This document shows, one piece after another, positions 1 to 6,874 of a stretch of 10,353 nucleotides of DNA. How positions within the stretch are numbered: the stretch's first letter is position 1; the number at the start of each line of letters is the position of its first letter. Under the pieces are notes generated by a model that was not told where the DNA came from, did not search any database, and saw only the letters and a program-made list of their open reading frames with translations. Origin of the DNA: Kiritimatiellota bacterium (GTDB taxonomy: Bacteria; Verrucomicrobiota; Lentisphaeria; Victivallales; JAADHT01); contig JAADHT010000070.1 in assembly GCA_013151705.1 (NCBI GenBank), positions 1,830-12,182 on the forward strand, given 5' to 3'. A program made the translations under genes and the position numbers.

Positions 1-329
1 TCGGCGCCGTAGACGCACTCCTTGTAGTCGTCCATATGATTTTTCAGCGCGTTTATTCCACCGGAACAGGCGCAAGCTCCGAACGCCACCACTATGGCCG
101 AGCGTTCCCTAACGCTCTCCAGCCTGGCGCGGTCGGCCTCGCGGGAAAACGAACCCTCGATGAAAGATACGTCTATGGGTTCCGTCGTCGTCTCTTTCAT
201 TGTTTCGCGGAATTCGACCAATTCCACATGATCGAGCAGTTGAAGGAAAGGCGCGCCGAAATTGGTCATCTCAATCTGGCACCCTTCGCAAGACGTGAAG
301 TCGAAGAAAGCGCATTTCACCTTAGCCAT
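1..329 (-). CDS. hydD: [NiFe] hydrogenase/sulfhydrogenase delta (small) subunit, 3' part outside window
   Basis: I translated this by hand from the ATG at 329-327; the frame stays open to the left edge, so only the first 109 residues are present and the C-terminal half is missing. The N-terminus carries a C-x-x-C pair (SCEGCQ, C14 and C17) and later GACACSGG (residues 85-91). This is the pattern that ligates the proximal [4Fe-4S] cluster in hydrogenase small subunits and the related NuoB/20-kDa family. By family, this subunit passes electrons between the NiFe site of the alpha subunit and the Fe-S/flavin subunits in the cytoplasm. The start overlaps the hydG stop by one base (TAATG), so translation is probably coupled. 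The order hydB-hydG-hydD matches the hydBGDA operons of group 3b hydrogenases. Other NuoB-like proteins are possible in isolation, but the two upstream genes argue strongly for this call. Confidence 0.85.
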   Translation of the reverse strand, partial: MAKVKCAFFDFTSCEGCQIEMTNFGAPFLQLLDHVELVEFRETMKETTTEPIDVSFIEGSFSREADRARLESVRERSAIVVAFGACACSGGINALKNHMDDYKECVYGA

Positions 330-1186
330 TATATTGCCTCCTCAAGGTCTTTTATTTCAGAAAACCGGAACACCGGTCCATCCATGCAAACGTATTTGTC
401 GTTGATCTGGCAATGTCCGCACTTGCCTACTCCGCACTTCATTCGACGCTCCAAGTCGACGAAAATATTTTCTGTCGGAATATTGAACTTGGCCAGTTCC
501 GCTATCACGAACTTATACATGATGGGCGGGCCGCAGATTATCACTTTCGTCTCCGGTTTCAGATCGTCCACATCCGAGAACAGTTGTGTGATCACTCCGA
601 CTTTCCCCTTCCAGTTTTCATCCGTGCGGTCGACAATTTCAAGATACTCTATGCCGTCCGCGACACGCCAATCCTCCAAATCATCCTGGAACAATTGTTC
701 CGATGGTGATTTGGTGCCGAAAAACAAAAGAAAACGGTTGAAATCCCCGCGTTTGTCGAGGATGTATTTGATCATGCTTCTGGTCGGGCACAAACCGATG
801 CCTCCGGCGACTATCAAAACATCGGAGCCTTTGAACTCCTCGACCGGAAAACCATTTCCCATCGGTCCTCTTATGGTCATTGTGTCTCCGGCCTTCAAAG
901 CCACCAAGGCTTTCGAGACCTTGCCAACCGCCCGGACCACCAATTCGAACGTTCCGGTTTTCTCCGTCTGAGTCGGCGAACTGGAAAGTCCCAACGGAAT
1001 CTCGCCGTAACCATAGATTCCGGCCTCGACGATTTGGCCCGGCTCATAATCAAAAGCCGCGCCTTCTTTCATCCTCAACACGAAATGCGTTTCGGAAGCC
1101 GTCATAACATTCGCTTCGACAACCTCAGCCTCCTTGGGAAGTAATATGTTGCCGTTCCTACCTATGTCTGTCTTACCGTCACACAT
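329..1186 (-). CDS. hydG: Hydrogenase/sulfhydrogenase gamma subunit (FAD/NAD(P)-binding, [2Fe-2S])
   Basis: This 285-residue protein has a ferredoxin-reductase-like build. An N-terminal FAD-binding barrel (about 15-115) includes LGLSSSP at 65-71 and GPMGNGFP at 107-114. A nucleotide-binding domain (about 120-230) has VAGGIGLCP at 126-134 and CGPPIMYK at 218-225. A C-terminal [2Fe-2S] site of the PyrK type has C251, C256, C259 and C267. In group 3b hydrogenases this subunit exchanges electrons with NAD(P)H through FAD. Relatives include PyrK and the anaerobic sulfite reductase subunit AsrB, but a delta subunit directly downstream favours hydrogenase. The start at 1186 is preceded by GGAGAG, and only one base separates it from the hydB stop (TAAAATG). 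The stop overlaps the hydD start. The symbol follows the archaeal hydBGDA naming and must not be confused with the [FeFe]-hydrogenase maturase HydG. Confidence 0.88.
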   Translation of the reverse strand: MCDGKTDIGRNGNILLPKEAEVVEANVMTASETHFVLRMKEGAAFDYEPGQIVEAGIYGYGEIPLGLSSSPTQTEKTGTFELVVRAVGKVSKALVALKAGDTMTIRGPMGNGFPVEEFKGSDVLIVAGGIGLCPTRSMIKYILDKRGDFNRFLLFFGTKSPSEQLFQDDLEDWRVADGIEYLEIVDRTDENWKGKVGVITQLFSDVDDLKPETKVIICGPPIMYKFVIAELAKFNIPTENIFVDLERRMKCGVGKCGHCQINDKYVCMDGPVFRFSEIKDLEEAI

Positions 1187-1187
1187 T

Positions 1188-2210
1188 TTAGCTCTCCATT
1201 ATTCTTTTGATTGTTTTCACGGGATCGGCGATGCCTGGTGTGCAGGCGCCGGCGCAACGGCCGCATCCCACACAAGCGGGAGCCCCCAACTTCTCATTCA
1301 AATAAGCCGTCTTGCGCATCACCCTGTGGCGATACCGCTCATGCTTGTCCTCTCTGAAATTCTCGGAGCCCCCTTGTACTGAAACCCTCGAAAACTCGCT
1401 GGTCAGGCAAGCGTCCCAACGACGATACCTTTTCCCGTTCGCCGCTCCCAATCCCCATTCGTCCTGCACGTCGAAGCAGTAACAGGTTGGGCAGACGATA
1501 TTGCAACTACCGCAGGAGAGGCAGTCCTCACTAAGCTCTTTCCATATTTCGCTGTCGAACGAGCCGCGCACTTTCTCCTGGATATCGGACGCGTTGCGCG
1601 GCAACTCAAATGGCGCCGATTTCTCCGATTTTTCAAACTCCGCGGCGGCTTCCTCGATCTGTTCCGGCGTCGCGGCCGCGAGGTTGATCCCATCCGTCAG
1701 CTTCATTCCTTTTTCCGTTATCAGCTCAAGAACATAGCCGCCGGCGACTCTCGTCAGCATCGCGTCATGCCCGCTCAACGCCATATCCTGGGCGATCGAG
1801 CTGAAAAACGAATGTTCGTACGGGTTTTGGACATTCATTCCGATGATTGTCGTAGCTTCGCGGTTCCCGAGATAATTGCAGTCGGCGTAGTTCATCTCGA
1901 AAAGTTTGTCCGTCATTGATATGGCGCGCAAATCGTATGGATGAGCTCCCAGCAACACCTTCTTTTCCGGAGCCGGCGGCGTTTTCGCCTGGCCACCGTC
2001 AAATTCAAGAATGTCTTGTTTGGGCGGAAAAAACATCTTTTTTGGCGGTAGTATGGTTGTGTCGTAGTCAAGGCGCAACTCGCCGACTTCAACCAACTTG
2101 TCGAATATGAAACGACTTCCCTTAACCACAGGCGCCCAAACATCGCGGCGCTCCATCAAACTGGAAACGAACGCCTCCAGCCCATCATCCGTCAAATAGT
2201 ACTGACTCAT
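1188..2210 (-). CDS. hydB: Hydrogenase/sulfhydrogenase beta subunit (4Fe-4S dicluster)
   Basis: This 340-residue iron-sulfur protein has two clear cluster motifs near the C-terminus. The first is C230-x2-C233-x2-C236-x3-C240, followed by a further PTCYC. The second is C313-x2-C316-x2-C319-x3-C323 (CVGCGRCAGAC). Between them lies the WDACLTSEFSRV stretch (265-276) typical of HydB/AsrA proteins. The first 200 residues include the family's LLGAHPYDLRAI region (86-97). In group 3b hydrogenases the beta subunit relays electrons between the flavin subunit and the hydrogenase core. AsrA of anaerobic sulfite reductase is a close relative and the main alternative; the hydD downstream decides between them. 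The start at 2210 has an AAGGAG ribosome site about six bases upstream. It is the first recognised gene of the operon and lies about 225 nt downstream of a good promoter. Confidence 0.87.
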   Translation of the reverse strand: MSQYYLTDDGLEAFVSSLMERRDVWAPVVKGSRFIFDKLVEVGELRLDYDTTILPPKKMFFPPKQDILEFDGGQAKTPPAPEKKVLLGAHPYDLRAISMTDKLFEMNYADCNYLGNREATTIIGMNVQNPYEHSFFSSIAQDMALSGHDAMLTRVAGGYVLELITEKGMKLTDGINLAAATPEQIEEAAAEFEKSEKSAPFELPRNASDIQEKVRGSFDSEIWKELSEDCLSCGSCNIVCPTCYCFDVQDEWGLGAANGKRYRRWDACLTSEFSRVSVQGGSENFREDKHERYRHRVMRKTAYLNEKLGAPACVGCGRCAGACTPGIADPVKTIKRIMES

Positions 2211-2374
2211 TCCAACTCCTTAAAATTGACCCCGCTTGAAAAGGTGTCGCGACCATGCTGAAAAACTTTTTCGAGCCGGGTTTTTGTTTTCGCGTCGGCA
2301 TTACGGAATTTCAAAAAGCGAACTCCACCGCCAAAGCATAAATCACACAAAAAAGGACTGAAAACCAAAAACAT
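2207..2374 (-). CDS. Doubtful 55-residue ORF in the hyd leader, overlapping hydB
   Basis: I found this by translating the leader. ATG at 2374-2372 reads for 55 codons without interruption to a TGA at 2209-2207, which overlaps the hydB ATG as ATGA, the usual form of translational coupling. The frame is open a further 15 or so codons upstream to an in-frame TGA and includes a GTG four codons before the ATG. The predicted product starts MFLVFSPFLC, has a C-x-x-C (CDLC, 10-13) and a basic, hydrophilic second half. I recognise no family. Against it: the first codons are AT-rich and unlike the neighbouring genes, the ribosome site is poor (only GAG nearby), and its last codons coincide with the hydB Shine-Dalgarno sequence, so the overlap may be chance. 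Confidence 0.2.
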   Translation of the reverse strand: MFLVFSPFLCDLCFGGGVRFLKFRNADAKTKTRLEKVFQHGRDTFSSGVNFKELE

Positions 2375-2440
2375 CCACTCGAACACTTGAATCTCAACGC
2401 TTTTTTTGTTGCGAAATGCTCAAAAAAGCCGAAGAATCGT

Positions 2441-2469
2441 AGCATACCACTCTTTTTGTGACACGTCAA
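2441..2469 (-). promoter_or_regulatory. Sigma70-like promoter for the hyd operon
   Basis: On the minus strand TTGACG (2469-2464) and TATGCT (2446-2441) are separated by exactly 17 bases. They match the -35 and -10 consensus at 5/6 and 4/6. Transcription would start near 2434, leaving about 225 nt before hydB. The -35 box lies inside TGAC-AC-GTCA (2459-2468), a short palindrome that could be an operator. It also overlaps one copy of a 10-mer, TCAATCGTCA, that recurs at 2585-2594. Confidence 0.6.
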
Positions 2470-2594
2470 TCGTCATAATCAAAAAAAAACGGTTATTTTC
2501 CGGACGCTTTCATCGCCATTGAGAATTCGCTCCAACTTGTATACTCATTTTGAATCTCCCAATAATATATCGTCGAGGGTATAATCAATCGTCA
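2466..2594. repeat. Ten-base direct repeat upstream of the hyd promoter
   Basis: TCAATCGTCA occurs at 2466-2475 and again at 2585-2594, 119 bases apart and in the same orientation. The first copy overlaps the -35 box of the hyd promoter. Paired identical sites of this kind can be binding sites for a regulator, but two copies of a 10-mer in about 300 bases can also arise by chance. Confidence 0.35.
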
Positions 2595-2764
2595 GAAATA
2601 AAAAATATGCTCGCTCTCGACACTAAAAATTCACTGCCAGTATTTTTGACAACCCCGTTCCGCTAGAAATCAAACGCGTAATTCGCGTAAAAAAATTTTG
2701 ACGGGCATCGGCGGGCGGGATTGCCGCTCACGGTCGAGGGCCGGTCGTTTCCTTTCCATTGGGT

Positions 2765-4705
2765 TCAGAGTTTTTCAAGCTTTTCAGCGGCCTCCTCCCA
2801 TCGCTCGGTCAGCTGGCGCACATCCTCCTCTATTTCGATGAGGCGCTTGTTCACGGCGAAGAAATCGAGATCTGGCTCGTTCGCCTCTATTTTAGCGGTT
2901 ATCGCGAGCTTTTCGTTCTCCAGTGTCTCCAGCCGTCGCTCGGCTTTGGTCATGCGGCTCTCTATCTCTTTTTTCGTTTTCCCGACTTTCTCGCGCAAAA
3001 GCGCCTTCTCGCGTCTCAACGCTTTTTTATCTATTTTGGAGTTTCCTCCCGCCGCCGCCGCTGATTCCGTTTTGATTTTCCTCGGGTTTGGTTCCGTTTC
3101 AGCCCTTTTCTCCTGAAAATAGTCGTAGTTTCCGAAATAGCGTTTCACGCCGGGGGGAGTCATCTCCATTATCACGTCCGCCGCCGCGCGCAGGAATTCG
3201 ATGTCGTGGCTGACGAGACAGAGCGTTCCGGAATATTCCTTCAGCGCCATTTGCAAACCCTCTCGAGCGGCGATGTCCAAGTGGGTGGTCGGCTCGTCCA
3301 ATAGCAGGAAATTAGGTGGATTGATGAATATTCTGGCGAACGAGAGCCTGATTTTCTCGCCTCCGCTCAAGACTCCGCAAGGTTTGTCGACATCGTCTCC
3401 TGAAAAACCGAAAGAGCCGAGTACTCCTCGGACGCGTTTCAATTCAGCCGTTCCGGGAGCGGCCGCTCTGACGACATCGAAAAGAGACTGTTCGGGGGGA
3501 AGTGTCTCTCCGAATTCCTGCGCCTGGTATCCAACAACCACGTGATGGCCGAGCACCCTTTTGCCCGCTGTCGGTAGTATTACGCCCGCCAACAGTTTGA
3601 GCAACGTCGTTTTTCCGGTGCCGTTGTATCCGACAAGCGCTATTTTCGCGCCTCTGTCGATCTTGAGCTCGATATCCTCCAAAACATTTTCCCCGCCGTT
3701 GTACGAGAATGCGACGTTCTCCAGCCGCGCTATCTCCGCTCCCGCCCTGGGCGGCGCCGGAATCCTTATGGCTCCGGAATAGGAGAGAGAGTCGGGAACT
3801 ATTATCTCCTCCATTTTCTCGATCTGTTTCAGTTTGTTTTTCGCTTGGGCCGCTTTTGTGCTTTTCGCGCGGAAACGCTCGACGAAATTCTCCATTTTCC
3901 GTCGCTGGAGATCTTGATTCCTTTTGGCCGCTTGAAGGGAGGCGAAACGCTGTTCCCGCTCGCGTTCGTAGAAATCGTAGTTGCCGGCGAATCTGGAGAC
4001 CAGTCCGTTGTTCACCTCGATGGTGATGTTTGTCAGGTGTTTCAGGAGAAACCTGTCGTGCGAGATGAGCAGCAATGTGCCTTTGAAGGAGTTTAGGAAC
4101 CGGGCGAGCCATTCGACGGCCGGCGTGTCGAGATAGTTGGACGGCTCGTCGAGCAGCATGATATACGGGTCGGCCACTAAAACGCGTGAGAGGGCCGCCC
4201 GCATCCGCCATCCGCCGCTGAAAGCCGAAAGAGGCGTTTCGAATTTCTCCTCGGGAAACCCCAAACCCGAAAGGATCGTTTTAGCGCGGGTGGTCATCTC
4301 GTAGCCGCCAGCCATTTCGAACTTGCTTTGCAACTCGCCTAGAATCGTCAATTTTCCGGAGTTTTCCGTCCCTGACGCCCCTACGAGATCATGCTCCAAT
4401 CGTTCAATTTCGGAATGGAGTTCCGCGAGCTCCGGAAGAGCGTCGGCGGTGAAATCCAGAAGGGTTCGGGAAGATTCGCCGTCCGGAAGCTGCTGTCGAA
4501 GATAGCCTATGGTGGCGGAGTCGGGAAACGACACGCCGCCTTTGTCGGGGTCGACGTCGCCGGTTATCAAACCGAATATGGTGGTTTTCCCGGCGCCGTT
4601 CGGCCCAACCACTCCGACGCGCTCACCTTTTCCCACTCTGAACGTCGCGTCGAGCAGAACGTCTTTCCCGAGATAGCTTTTACAGACGTTTTTGAAGTCG
4701 ATCAT
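2765..4705 (-). CDS. ABC-F family ATPase (ribosome-associated, Uup/YheS-like)
   Basis: This 646-residue protein has two ABC ATPase domains on one chain and no membrane segments, the hallmark of the ABC-F translation factors. Domain 1 has Walker A GPNGAGKT (34-41), signature FSGGW (162-166) and Walker B LLDEPSNYLD (184-193). Domain 2 has GYNGTGKT (359-366), LSGGE (446-450) and LLLDEPTTHLD (467-477). The charged linker between them (about 242-305) is the region that reaches the P-site tRNA in characterised members. The C-terminus (about 555-646) is a lysine- and glutamate-rich coiled coil, as in Uup, YheS and several resistance-type ABC-F proteins. Both catalytic glutamates are present, so ATPase activity is expected. 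The ATG overlaps the aminotransferase stop as ATGA with no clear Shine-Dalgarno sequence, which suggests coupled translation. The subgroup (housekeeping or antibiotic protection) cannot be told from sequence alone. Confidence 0.92.
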   Translation of the reverse strand: MIDFKNVCKSYLGKDVLLDATFRVGKGERVGVVGPNGAGKTTIFGLITGDVDPDKGGVSFPDSATIGYLRQQLPDGESSRTLLDFTADALPELAELHSEIERLEHDLVGASGTENSGKLTILGELQSKFEMAGGYEMTTRAKTILSGLGFPEEKFETPLSAFSGGWRMRAALSRVLVADPYIMLLDEPSNYLDTPAVEWLARFLNSFKGTLLLISHDRFLLKHLTNITIEVNNGLVSRFAGNYDFYEREREQRFASLQAAKRNQDLQRRKMENFVERFRAKSTKAAQAKNKLKQIEKMEEIIVPDSLSYSGAIRIPAPPRAGAEIARLENVAFSYNGGENVLEDIELKIDRGAKIALVGYNGTGKTTLLKLLAGVILPTAGKRVLGHHVVVGYQAQEFGETLPPEQSLFDVVRAAAPGTAELKRVRGVLGSFGFSGDDVDKPCGVLSGGEKIRLSFARIFINPPNFLLLDEPTTHLDIAAREGLQMALKEYSGTLCLVSHDIEFLRAAADVIMEMTPPGVKRYFGNYDYFQEKRAETEPNPRKIKTESAAAAGGNSKIDKKALRREKALLREKVGKTKKEIESRMTKAERRLETLENEKLAITAKIEANEPDLDFFAVNKRLIEIEEDVRQLTERWEEAAEKLEKL

Positions 4706-5712
4706 TCTATGTCGAACAACCAGCCGTGCCTATCCTCCAATTCGCCGTAGTGAATGCCCGTGACAGCGTCGTAGAGACGTTTCAGGGTGGGGCCGCATTC
4801 ATCGCCGTAGGAGAATTCACGGTCGCCGTGGACTATTCTCGATATCGGGGTTATCACGACAGCCGTGCCGCAGGCGCCGACTTCGGCGAGTTCCGCGAGC
4901 TCCTCGACCGGAATCGGGCGGCGCTCGACCGGAACGCCCATATCCTCGGCCAGACGCATAAGTGATTTATTGGTTATGCTAGGCAGCGTCGAATTGGAAT
5001 TCGGGGTGACGTAGGTTCCGTCCTTTGTTATACCGATGAAATTACTCGTGCCGAACTCGTCAACGTATTTGTGAGTAGCCGAGTCCAGAAACAGGTTTAT
5101 CGGAAAACCCCGGCTTTTCGCGAACTTCGCGGGTTTCAATCCGGCGGCGTAGTTCCCCCCCACCTTGACATGCCCGGTGCCTTTCGGGGCGGCGCGGTCG
5201 AAATCCTCCATCACCAGCGCCTCAACCGGTGTGATACCTCCCTTGTAGTAGGGGCCGACCGGCATCACCATGATGATCAGCAGATACTCGTCGCTGGGGC
5301 TTATGCCGATGCGCGGATTGGTTCCTATGAGGAGCGGACGAATGTATAACGAGCCTTGCGTTCCATAAGGCGGAATGAATTCTATATTGTCTTTCACCAC
5401 CCTGCGAACCGCGTCCAAAAACATCTCCTCCGGGATTGGAGGCCCCATGATGTGCAGCGAAGTGGCGGAAAGCCTCCTGGCGTTCTCGTCCGGTCTGAAA
5501 ACACGCACAGCGCCGTCCTTGCATGAAAACGCTTTCAATCCTTCGAAACACTCTTGCCCGTAATGGAGACAACTGGCTGCAATGTGGAGATTTACGTTCG
5601 AGCTGGTGGATAAGGCTCCGTCGTCCCATTTTCCATCGCTCCAAGTGTATCGAATATTCGATTTTGTGGGCATATATTGAAATTCGAGCTCGTTCCAATT
5701 TATATTCGGCAT
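4702..5712 (-). CDS. ilvE: Branched-chain amino acid aminotransferase (PLP fold type IV)
   Basis: This 336-residue class IV aminotransferase interconverts leucine, isoleucine and valine with their 2-oxo acids, using glutamate/2-oxoglutarate and PLP in the cytoplasm. Seen in the sequence: the YGQECFEGLKAF block (51-62), substrate-side arginine in SLYIRPLLIG (121-130), the PLP-binding lysine K183 in GHVKVGGNYAAG, the cofactor-contacting glutamate in DEFGTSN (E219), and GTAVVITPI (282-290). Its length and its KVGGNY motif fit the larger type II BCATs found in eukaryotes and many bacteria rather than the shorter E. coli IlvE. The start at 5712 is preceded by AGGAT, and the N-terminal WNELEFQY segment matches the family, so an internal start at residue 14 is less likely. 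It is the first gene of a two-gene unit with the ABC-F gene. Confidence 0.93.
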   Translation of the reverse strand: MPNINWNELEFQYMPTKSNIRYTWSDGKWDDGALSTSSNVNLHIAASCLHYGQECFEGLKAFSCKDGAVRVFRPDENARRLSATSLHIMGPPIPEEMFLDAVRRVVKDNIEFIPPYGTQGSLYIRPLLIGTNPRIGISPSDEYLLIIMVMPVGPYYKGGITPVEALVMEDFDRAAPKGTGHVKVGGNYAAGLKPAKFAKSRGFPINLFLDSATHKYVDEFGTSNFIGITKDGTYVTPNSNSTLPSITNKSLMRLAEDMGVPVERRPIPVEELAELAEVGACGTAVVITPISRIVHGDREFSYGDECGPTLKRLYDAVTGIHYGELEDRHGWLFDIE

Positions 5713-5792
5713 ATCATCCTACCTGTGTGAAGTTCCCAGCCCAAGCTTGAAAAAACGCTTGAAACATCAAAATTCGCCATTATTTGGCATAA

Positions 5793-5822
5793 TTTATATG
5801 AAAAAAGTTTACAAACACCCAA
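5793..5822 (-). promoter_or_regulatory. Candidate promoter for ilvE, overlapping the pal promoter
   Basis: On the minus strand TATAAA (5798-5793) is a good -10 box (5/6). It sits 18 bases from a weak -35, TTGGGT (5822-5817). Start would be near 5786, giving a leader of about 74 nt. Within that leader GCTTGAAA is repeated directly at 5745-5752 and 5757-5764. The -35 lies inside the spacer of the divergent pal promoter. Confidence 0.4.
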
Positions 5823-5836
5823 AGACGGTGTATAAT
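5808..5836 (+). promoter_or_regulatory. Sigma70-like promoter for pal
   Basis: TTTACA (5808-5813; 5/6) and a perfect TATAAT (5831-5836) are separated by 17 bases. Transcription would begin near 5843, about 68 nt before the chosen pal start. This start site makes the earlier in-frame ATG at 5848 unlikely to be used, because it would leave almost no leader. The inverted repeat ACACC-n7-GGTGT (5815-5831) fills most of the spacer and could be an operator. Confidence 0.7.
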
Positions 5837-5910
5837 TATATTTCATAATGGTGTCTATGCAAATCGTAATGGCGTTAATGTGCGAAAAAACAAATAAGGG
5901 AATCACACCG

Positions 5911-6465
5911 ATGAAAACAACGCGCTCGTTCTTCCTGCTTCTGGCAGTCTCCACTCCCATCTTGTTCGCCGGAGTCGGCTGCCAGATGGTGTCGGATCTT
6001 TTCGGTTTCAGCGGAGAGAAGGAGCCGGAGTCGATTCCGGTGCCCGCCGCCGACCTGCCGGACCCCAACTGGAGCGCTCCCGGCGAGACGGTCGCCCCGA
6101 ACCCGGACGAATGGAAAAGAAGAAGCGATATAAAGTTTCCGACCATATATTTCTCATACGACAAATTTCAGCTCGGCGTCAGGGAGAAGGCGCTGCTCGA
6201 CCAAGTGGCGGTTTATTTGAAATCCCATAAGAAACTGGGACTGATCGTGGAGGGGAATTGCGACGAGCGCGGAAGCGACGAGTACAACCGGGCCCTCGGC
6301 GAGCGAAGGGCTCTGTCCGTCAAAGACTATCTCACCGCCGCCGGCGTCGCGCCCGAGCGAATCAAGACCCTCAGCTATGGCGAGGAGCGTCCAGCCATCA
6401 AAGGGGCTAGCGAAGCCGCGTTCATCAAAAACCGCAGAGCCGACCTGATTCCAGCCGATATGTAG
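5911..6465 (+). CDS. pal: Peptidoglycan-associated lipoprotein (Pal/OmpA-C family)
   Basis: From the ATG at 5911 the product has 184 residues. A lipoprotein-type signal peptide (basic MKTTR, then a hydrophobic run) ends at FAGVGC, giving C24 as the probable lipidated residue. The -3 position is G rather than the classic L, so the lipobox is atypical. A proline-rich linker follows, then an OmpA-like peptidoglycan-binding domain (about 76-178) with NCDERGSDEYN (116-126), ALGERRA (128-134), SYGEERP (155-161) and KNRRA (173-177). Pal anchors the outer membrane to peptidoglycan as part of the Tol-Pal system; no tol genes are in this window. An AAGGGA ribosome site lies about nine bases upstream, while the in-frame ATG at 5848 would place 21 extra residues before the signal peptide. 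The C-terminus (DLIPADM) differs from the usual short ending and lies close to IS debris. Confidence 0.9.
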   Translation: MKTTRSFFLLLAVSTPILFAGVGCQMVSDLFGFSGEKEPESIPVPAADLPDPNWSAPGETVAPNPDEWKRRSDIKFPTIYFSYDKFQLGVREKALLDQVAVYLKSHKKLGLIVEGNCDERGSDEYNRALGERRALSVKDYLTAAGVAPERIKTLSYGEERPAIKGASEAAFIKNRRADLIPADM

Positions 6466-6874
6466 CGTGTTCGTCTCCCAAAAGCGACAGGAACGGAAAC
6501 TCAACCGAGAAGCGGATTCCTTCGCTTTTCAGATACGCTCGGTTGGCGCGGGTTCCGTATATTCCGTCGGCGTGAACCGAGGCCGGGTAAAATCCGTTTC
6601 TTTTCCTGTACGCCTCCACCTGTGGAATAAGATCCTCCGATTCGTTGTAGGCGTCCCAGGAGAGCCTGTCGATTCCAGCCACGCCATCGACCAGGCTGAT
6701 CGATAATTTCGCGCCGAACTCAACGTCCGCCGACGCCTTCCCGCGGACTATCGGGCGAATCCATGGCTGTGAAATGCCGACTATTCTCTCTTTCACGCTG
6801 TGTTTCCCGTCCACGTACATTTCGTTCTGCTGGCGATGAAGAAGGCGTATCACCTCCAAGCTTTTCGCACCCAA
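6425..6874 (-). pseudogene. Truncated IS5/IS1182-like transposase fragment
   Basis: The open frame spans these positions, but recognisable transposase sequence runs only from about 6859 to 6506. It includes QQNEMY, HSVKERIVGISQPWIRPI, EFGAKLSISLVDG, DRLSWDAYNES and VHADGIYGTRANRAYLKSEG, a series I know from IS5-type DDE transposases. Roughly the first half of a normal transposase is missing. Homology also stops after GIRFS, just before the usual GPPLGRP block and the rest of the catalytic core, so the third acidic residue is lost. The only available start is a TTG at 6874 with no supporting context. The tail from 6505 to 6425 looks unrelated and lies antisense to the pal 3' end. The fragment cannot encode an active transposase. 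Confidence 0.8.

Larger units (their letters stand above)
2211..2764. other. AT-rich intergenic region between the ABC-F gene and hydB
   Basis: These 554 bases carry no convincing full gene. They hold the hyd promoter at 2441-2469, the doubtful 55-codon ORF in the leader, and a 10-mer direct repeat TCAATCGTCA at 2466-2475 and 2585-2594. There is also a short inverted repeat ACGCG-TAATT-CGCGT at 2674-2688. Downstream of the ABC-F stop, on the minus strand, a weak GC stem (about 2713-2729) is followed some 13 bases later by a run of T at about 2696-2690. This could be a poor Rho-independent terminator, but the spacing is not canonical. Confidence 0.5.

Noticed and set aside
36..971. 311-codon open frame on the plus strand
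   Set aside because: It lies antisense to hydD and hydG, both of which have full family motifs; its translation has no recognisable domain and an odd composition.
2510..2548. 12-codon minus-strand ORF (MSIQVGANSQWR) with a GGGAG site
   Set aside because: It resembles part of a flagellin motif, but it is far too short and lies upstream of the hyd promoter with no supporting context.
2713..2729. Intrinsic terminator for the ABC-F gene
   Set aside because: The stem is short with a G-U pair, and the T-run starts about 13 bases too far away; it is noted only within the intergenic entry.
3444..4211. 255-codon minus-strand frame inside the ABC-F gene
   Set aside because: It is an alternative frame of the ABC-F coding sequence, which shows both complete ATPase domains; the translation is arginine-rich noise.
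5700..5780. 26-codon frame in the ilvE leader as an attenuation peptide
   Set aside because: It has scattered V, L and I codons rather than a run, begins only about six bases from the expected transcript start, and no terminator/antiterminator pair follows.
5700..6164. 154-codon minus-strand frame across the ilvE-pal divergent region
   Set aside because: It runs antisense through the pal signal peptide and both promoters and has no family resemblance.
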